From Bromus sterilis (lineage: Eukaryota > Streptophyta > Magnoliopsida > Poales > Poaceae): 64,000 nt of DNA. Location of the stretch: assembly GCA_950022295.1 (NCBI GenBank), contig OX465600.1:308708031-308772030 (forward strand). The letters are read 5' to 3'. Positions 57,893-64,000 of this stretch are shown here, piece after piece. The position numbers and the translations under genes were made by a program. The notes beneath the pieces are model-generated. The model was not told the DNA's origin and did no database searches. It was given only the letters and a program-made list of their open reading frames with translations. Each line of letters opens with the position of its first letter. The stretch's first letter is position 1.

Positions 57893-59189
57893 GGTTTTTG
57901 ATATTTTCTAGAAACAATAAATAATATATTTATAATATCTCTTAAACATAAAGAATATAATTCAAAGACCTTCCAAAAATGAAAATAATTATCTGAGTGA
58001 CTATTTTCCAAAGAAAAAAATGCCCTAAATTAACATATTATAGTAATTTCCAATATTTGTGAGAACATTATATTTCAAAAATTTCAAACATGGTATTTTA
58101 ATTGTTGTGAATTTCAATAGTTTCCAAATATTTATGGGTTTTTTAATTTAGTAACTATTTCAGTAGTTTTACTAATTTGATATACAAATATAATAACACA
58201 TGTCACTTGTTTTAGAGGCAATTGTTAATATAAATAATTAAGTTAATTTTAATCGTTTTCACATATCACAATCCACAACCAAATCAAGCAAACCACAAAC
58301 CATATTTTGCTCGCGGTAGTAGTTTTCGAGAGATATTATGAAAATAAACAAATCACAAAGTTCACTTTATTTCACAAATCCCAAAAGTTGACTTTATTCC
58401 ACATATGGAACATATCAGAAAGTAATGAAAGACATTAGTCAACTATCTAAATTCTAAGATAGGGCCTCGCATGTTGTGGCCGGTGCAAATAAAGAAGGTA
58501 GGAACACTACAAATTCTTCAAAGGAGAATGAAAATCACACATATCACCACCACATCGGTAGATGCATAGAACCGGGGGAGGTCATCCATTTGGGGAAGAA
58601 GCTCCTCCGGTGGGAAAAGGAACTCATCCAGTGGATAATGCACTAACACCTCACCCGTGGCATCCAAGGGGATGACGAGATCCATCGGCCATGGGCTCAT
58701 CTCCATCCTGCTCATCGGCCATAACAAGGACGGGTCAGGGCTGTGTTGGGCGGCTTGGAGGAGAACAACAAGGACGAAGACAATCATGGTGTCGTGCTCG
58801 TCTCGAGCGGTTCCTTGGTGTGGTTGTGCCGTGAGGGTGAGGAAGGTGGGTTCAACAATGACTACTATTGCGGAGCTCCTGTTTGCTCGACTACGAATCT
58901 TACTGGAGAGAGAGAGAGAGAGAGCGAGGAGATATAGAGAGGGGAAGGTTGGTCCAGCAATAACTACCATTTCCATTTTTTATTGAAATAAATGCTAATC
59001 ATCCCACCAATCTCAAAGTAGAAACACGTGGTTAATTTTACTCAATTGGTTTAATTAGAATCACCAAATTGACCCCTAGTCTAGGCGCTTAACTACATGA
59101 GTATCGCTAGAACAAGTTGACTACCTTACATGCAAAGGCTCGTAGGAAGAGGGTGTGTAAAAGTGGAGTAAGAAATATATTTATTAATG

Positions 59190-59355
59190 TATATGTGTAG
59201 AATTTAAATTAAAGTATGGGCATTTATACACTCAATTGCATCCATCAATTACTTGATGCCGTTTCAGATACGTATCTGTAAAATTAATGTACGCCATTTA
59301 TAACAAGATATTCCAAGATACATGCCGGTGCATATGCATTCATGTATGAACACAT
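59190..59355 (+). repeat. Direct duplicate of 56884-57056
   Basis: ATATGTGTAGAATTTAAATT through GCCGGTGCATATGCATTCAT matches the end of the 100-bp repeat array 2.3 kb upstream nearly base for base. It stops 12 bp before a Helitron-like terminus. Confidence 0.85.
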
Positions 59356-59367
59356 CTTTTTTTAACA

Positions 59368-59397
59368 CTAGTAGAATGCCCGTGCGTTGCTACGGGC
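59368..59397 (-). mobile_element. Helitron-like 3' terminus (minus strand)
   Basis: On the minus strand: stem GCCCGT, 8-base loop, stem ACGGGC (59397 back to 59378), six bases, then CTAG (59371-59368) and T. This is the Helitron 3' end arrangement. The body would extend to the right; its 5' TC end was not located and no Rep/helicase is seen. Confidence 0.5.
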
Positions 59398-60880
59398 TTT
59401 TTAATTTTTTGTTGCATCTAGAAAATAATGCATGTCAAAATTTGCATTTATAGAAAAAGATAGTTTGTAACTGTTAAAAATAATGAAACCCCGCCTTCAC
59501 TTGCAATGTATTTTGATTAAAAATGTAAATGTATGATGCATACATGTTTTCTTGTTATTTAAAATTCAATGAGTTTTTAGTTTAATCCATTACAGTTACG
59601 ACAGTAACTTTGTCAATTAGCATTTTTAAAGCATCATTCCACGCATCAGTTTTTATCTCTGATCTATAAATGTTAACGTTTAAATATATATGAAAATAAA
59701 ATTATATACAATATATACTTATAATCACGTTGATTGTCAGTTGATATGAACCGTTCTTAGTTAAATAAGTGGCATTCCAAATTTAATGAACAATAGCCTC
59801 ACCTATAAATCATTCGTTGATTATTATAAAAAAATGAGTTTGTAGGGTATATAATATTTTCACTATCACTAAAAAAGCAATTGTATTTTCTCTCATAGCA
59901 ACACAAACTTTTTCCCTTAAAAAAAATCAAACAACATCTCACTCTCTCATAGCACAACACAACACTTATAGTTAGATTGTGTTCCCCCGTCCGTTCACTC
60001 TTTCACTATCTCACGGTATAGCATAATGCTCACACCCAAAACTCATTCCTTTAGTCATCACTCACTACCATGACATCATCGCCACCACCATGTGGGTGGT
60101 GACCTCGGGCAAAGAGTTGTGGCGGATTTGGTAGGTTCGCCTCACCTCATCCTCCGTTTTTTTCTTAGTTCGCCTCACCTCTTCCCTCGGTTTTTTCCTT
60201 CCTACATCCCCTCGCCTACTTTAGTTTCCTTTTTCATTTTTGGTAATCCCAACTAATATCACATAAAATAAAAACCATCAGAAAATAGAGTAACTTTAAA
60301 TATATAAACCAAACGGGTAATATCCCAAAACCCAAAACAAATCAAATCGAACATTAAGACTTGTAGCTTTTGTTGATTTTTCATGATTAGAAAGTAATCA
60401 TGAAATCCTTTTACATTTTAGTTTCTAAGTTATGCTTGGTATACATGGAAATTTTCCCTGACTCAAAATAATAACCTACAGCAAAATCGTACAATGCATG
60501 CTAACAAATAATTATAGACGGTACACATGAAAACCTCAGTAACACAACTCGATGCTCCAAAAGAGATGTGCATCTGGGCGAGGCATTACGATGGATTCAG
60601 CGCACAGGATTTTTCTCCTAGCTGCAAGTTCTGCGTTGTGCTGAGTCCGACAAGCCCGCCTCTCCTCAAGTGGTATGCTCTGCCTGCGTGCTCTTCGATA
60701 GACATTCACTTCTTGCCTCTGCTCATCTGGCTTATTTTTATGAGCGGACCTTCTGCAGGTATCATCTGTCAGATTTTGCCTAGAAATTCTTTAGCTTGCA
60801 TAACTCTGTTCAATTGTTTTATTTTTCCTAGCTGCTCTTCGACATGCATTTATTTCCTCTCTCTGCTCAAGTGTTAGCCT
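59398..60880. other. AT-rich DNA, possible Helitron interior
   Basis: No recognised gene. An open frame of 116 codons at 60527-60877 is cysteine- and serine-rich without a known motif. CCTAGCTGC-type phrases recur near 60617 and 60830. Confidence 0.35.
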
Positions 60881-63800
60881 ATCTCGTCGTTAGCTTTCCG
60901 GGAGTATAGGCGTCCCCCCAGTCTGATCCGGTGGCTGTGAAGGCGAGGAAGCCCGGAAGGAGTCGTCGTTGCTCAGGTGGACGGCGGTGGAGGTGTCGAG
61001 GAGAGAGGACCCGGGAGGGGGAAATCCCGCCGCCGCTAGCTACCGGCGACGGCAGGGGCGGGGGAGGTGGCCCGGCAGCACCCGTCGTGGAGCCCGCCCG
61101 AGTCGCCTCAAGAGACGACAAGGGGGGGGGGGTAGAAGCAAAATCATGAGGAGATTAATCTTCTCAACATGTATAAAGAACTATTGAGAACAAATAGTTG
61201 AGGAACTATGGTTAACTAAACATAAAATAAGCAGCGGGGATGCACACCCAACATTCCAAAATAAATGACTTATACAAGTCATTCTTGAAATATTCCAGCA
61301 ATAAGGCCATACAAATAAGACTATCTACCGTTATGGATATTTGATTAATCGAATAAATCAAATCCATATACGCTGAAAAGTTTTACAATATACCCTTACA
61401 TCATGAGTTTGTGACACATATCCTACGCTCGTACATACAAAGAGATGCCTTACTAAAGCGTCTTCTAGAGCTCATGATTAAATTATAGATGTTGGGTAAG
61501 CAAACTTGTGGTATAAAGTAGTAACAAAAACATCTTGATACCTTAATTGCATTGCTAACATGCCTTTGCAGCTTGCTTGAAATCATTAATAGCTTCATGT
61601 TTCGACCTGCAGCATCGATCCTGGCATGCTCATCTTTCCTATCATGCTAGATCAGGAAGGCACAATCAGATACAAAGGATAGATCCATCGGCTCCTTCCC
61701 AGGCCAGATCAGAACGCATGGATATCCCCAGCTTGCAGTTATGACATGAATAGATCAAACAAATGCAACAATAGTAGTGGAACCCAAGTTATCAACAGAA
61801 ATAGGTTCTGAGATCCTTGATTCAACTAAATGTGTTTTGCAAAGAAGTTGCGAATGTTTAGTTAAAAAAATGCAGTTATTTTGGTCATTCACTGTACATC
61901 CATTGGGTTACATTTCTGAACTTCATCAAAAAACTTCTCAAGTGATCGGTTGCACCTTGTACTGACGTACTTTAAAGAAACCTACGGCTTGGTCTTACTG
62001 TACATATTGCTTCAGATTAATATTATAATTGAACACACAATCTGGTGTACTATTTCTCAACACAATTATTGTACTATTTAGGACGCATCCATTACGGGAA
62101 AGAAAAACATAATCAAGGACAAGCAGTAATGTGATGAGAGTTTTACCTTCCTGATCACGGAGAGGGTTGTGGCGTTTCATAGAGTGAATATCTGTGACCA
62201 TGAAAAAATCTGGACTGATCTCAGAAACTTGAGATTCCGCGTTAGTAGCAGAAGATTTCCTTGTGTGTTGGCTTGGGAATGGAGAAGCAGATAGAAAGGA
62301 CTGCGCTCCCCTCCCCGTTGTGTTCTTCCTCTGGCCATCTCTGATCTGGAACGGATGCAGGAGCACTCGGAGGTGAACAAAAACTGTCCATGGCATCTGC
62401 AAGAGAGATTGAAAGCCATGCCGAAGAACTCGAGGGATGAAAAAGGCAAGCTTTTGAGAGGAAAATCTGAACACCAGATCCGTGTATGACTATTAAAATC
62501 CATTGATCAGTCATGATGTAGATTTATAACTGGGATCAGTCGTGATGCTACATTCAAAACTGAACGAATCAATTACCATAGCATATGTGTTTCATAATTC
62601 ATCTTAGGCGACAAAGCTTCATGGAGAAAAAGCAACCTTGCCGGTGAGTGGCCGTGCTCGGGCCGGATCGTGCGATGCCGTCAGCGTCGAGCTAGAGGTC
62701 GGACTCTACTATGTCATCCCCGTCCAGAAGGTGGTGCCATTCCCTTGTCCGGTTGTCCCCCGGAGATGAGGATCCCCGTCCATAGCCGCCTCCACATCCC
62801 TCTCCTTCTGGGTATGGTACCGGATCCTCCGTCCTATGGCTCCATGGGCATTGCCAGGATCCTCAAATCTGGGCACTCAGAGAGGCAATGGTGCGCTCGA
62901 CGACGAGATCGTGGTTGCGTGGATATGGAAAGCGTAGAGAAGGCTAACTCAGTCTTATTAGGCGGCAGGCGGCGATATTCTTGCTGCAGATTAAAAGGAA
63001 GAAAGGGGTGAGTGAGACAGAATCGGGGGAGATCCCGTGATTTGGTGGGATGGACGAAGGGGAGAAGCAAAAATCACGGATGAAAGACCTGGTCATCGGA
63101 AAATCGTTGGGACCGGGGGCTCGTTCGATGGCGGGGAGTTGAAGACGTAGACAAGACGACGTACGAACTCATCATTTAGGAGTAGAGATTAAAGAAACAT
63201 CATTAAAATATACCAGTACAACTCAGCTTAGAAAAGATCCGAAATAAAACATAGAGATACAACCAAGTCCATTGACTTTTGCAAGAACGACCCTAGATAG
63301 AAAATAAGAATGTGACCGGGTCCATCTTCTTCTCTTTGGATACTCCTCGCCGGAGCCGGGGAACGGGCCACTTGGTCCGATGAGGGGGCCACCACCCGTG
63401 ACTACCAGAAGGAAGAAGCACTGCTTCACTCATTGGAATACAAATCGGCTGCCTTTCAGCCAAAAAATGCAGCAGCTTGGCGTCGTCTTCATGGACGCCA
63501 TGAGAATTACTGCTATAAACTCGGAATTCGACTGCAGCAAGAACATCTAAATTCCCAGAGGGGAAGAAGGACCACCAAAGTACCACTTTTCTTCATGGAA
63601 CTTGAGCCAAAATTGCAGCAGAGCAGGGACAAGTTCGAATCACCACCCAAAGCAGAACAAATCGGGTGAAACTTGCTCTATCCCTGCAAACTGCCTCCAT
63701 GTTGGCCACAAGAAGAGCAGAAGGTCACCAGATTCGCACCACCAGGAGCAACAAAGCGCATCTAAGCGGAGGAATCACCAGATCCTTCAACTTCTCTTCT

Positions 63801-63881
63801 TCTCCACCATGAAGGCGAAGACGAAATCAAACCTGGAGAACACAGAGAACAACCTCTCCTAGAAGCAACCAGAAGATTTAC
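60881..63881. other. Unassigned DNA with GC-rich islands
   Basis: GC-rich patches at 60920-61140, 62640-63000 and 63290-63400 look exon- or leader-like but give no recognisable protein on either strand. Minus-strand open frames at 62177-62514 and 63293-63586 overlap in several frames, which argues against coding. The stretch 63200-63880 read on the minus strand resembles the transcribed tail of a retroposon (TTTAATGATGTTTCTTTAAT near its end), but no poly(A) or target duplication was found. Confidence 0.35.
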
Positions 63882-63995
63882 ATGAAGAATTGATGTGAAA
63901 GTCCTTCTAGACTTTTAGTGAACCACATTAAGCGATCGATCACTAGCAATGTAGGTTAGTATGGAGTATTGTGTTTCTCTCCTAGAAAAAATACA
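63882..63995 (+). repeat. Dispersed direct repeat, about 113 bp, copy 2
   Basis: Second copy of 57780-57892, at the right edge of the window. Confidence 0.75.
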
Positions 63996-64000
63996 TTTAT

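Larger units (their letters stand above)
57057..59367. other. AT-rich intergenic DNA with dispersed duplicates
   Basis: No gene recognised. A 152-codon minus-strand frame at 58518-58976 overlaps a (GA)n microsatellite (about 58902-58922) and has no motif. 57780-57892 recurs at 63882-63995, and 59190-59355 repeats 56884-57056. Confidence 0.4.

Noticed and set aside
58518..58976. 152-codon minus-strand frame
   Set aside because: Contains a (GA)n microsatellite giving an SL-repeat and no known motif; an equally open frame exists on the other strand.
62177..63586. Possible minus-strand multi-exon gene
   Set aside because: Several overlapping frames, no domain, no consistent splice sites that I could defend; left as unassigned.

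Overview
This window is plant nuclear DNA, almost certainly from a Triticeae grass (wheat, Aegilops, rye or barley group). The evidence is the density and type of transposons: BARE/Angela-type Copia LTRs opening TGTTGGAAATATGCCC, Gypsy elements primed by tRNA-Asp with LTRs opening TGATACGTCC, CACTA elements rich in CCCGGTT/AACCGGG subterminal repeats, and plant LINEs with zf-RVT and RNase H tails. Only three intact, host-like genes are visible. They are small intronless ATL-type RING-H2 E3 ubiquitin ligase genes at 14.2-14.7 kb (-), 20.5-20.9 kb (+) and 24.8-25.3 kb (+). They form a dispersed tandem cluster. Two of them share an upstream block, and all three carry W-box cores (TTGAC) upstream.

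Layout. 1-2.0 kb is unassigned. 2.0-13.9 kb is a four-level nest: a minus-strand LINE, broken by a TGATACG-family solo LTR (TSD ATCAT), broken by a second LTR-like insert, broken by a 7.1-kb Gypsy element that has only a gag-like ORF. 14.2-25.3 kb is the ATL cluster, into which a 1.45-kb poly(A) retroposon (10-bp TSD), two more LINEs and a Mutator-like MITE have inserted. 27.3-29.0 kb is a 1.7-kb non-autonomous CACTA-like element with a TATA box, a short ORF broken by a poly-C tract, and a perfect 31-bp hairpin. 30.9-46.5 kb is one large CACTA element (TIR CACTAGTRGACAGACCCCC, TSD AGC). It has no visible transposase but carries about 7.3 copies of a 661-bp tandem repeat, into which a 9.3-kb Copia element has jumped (TSD GGATC, two 2128-bp LTRs).

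46.5-50.5 kb is mostly unassigned, with a Ulp1-like protease relic and a Helitron-like 3' end. 50.5-54.6 kb holds three abutting LTR pieces. 54.7-64 kb is AT-rich and carries local duplications, a MITE with long inverted repeats, a second Helitron-like terminus and unassigned GC-rich islands.

The most novel signal is that both CACTA elements carry a 5S-rRNA-derived segment (A box and C box of the internal Pol III promoter) about 350-380 bp from one terminus, and in both it points outward toward the TIR. Other notable points: the Copia element has nearly identical LTRs around a thoroughly decayed pol; one LINE has a scrambled 5' junction made of copied flanking DNA; and the small CACTA has a perfect hairpin just upstream of its TATA box. 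No tRNA gene, intact rRNA gene or CRISPR array was seen. All calls come from reading the sequence by eye; no database search was run.
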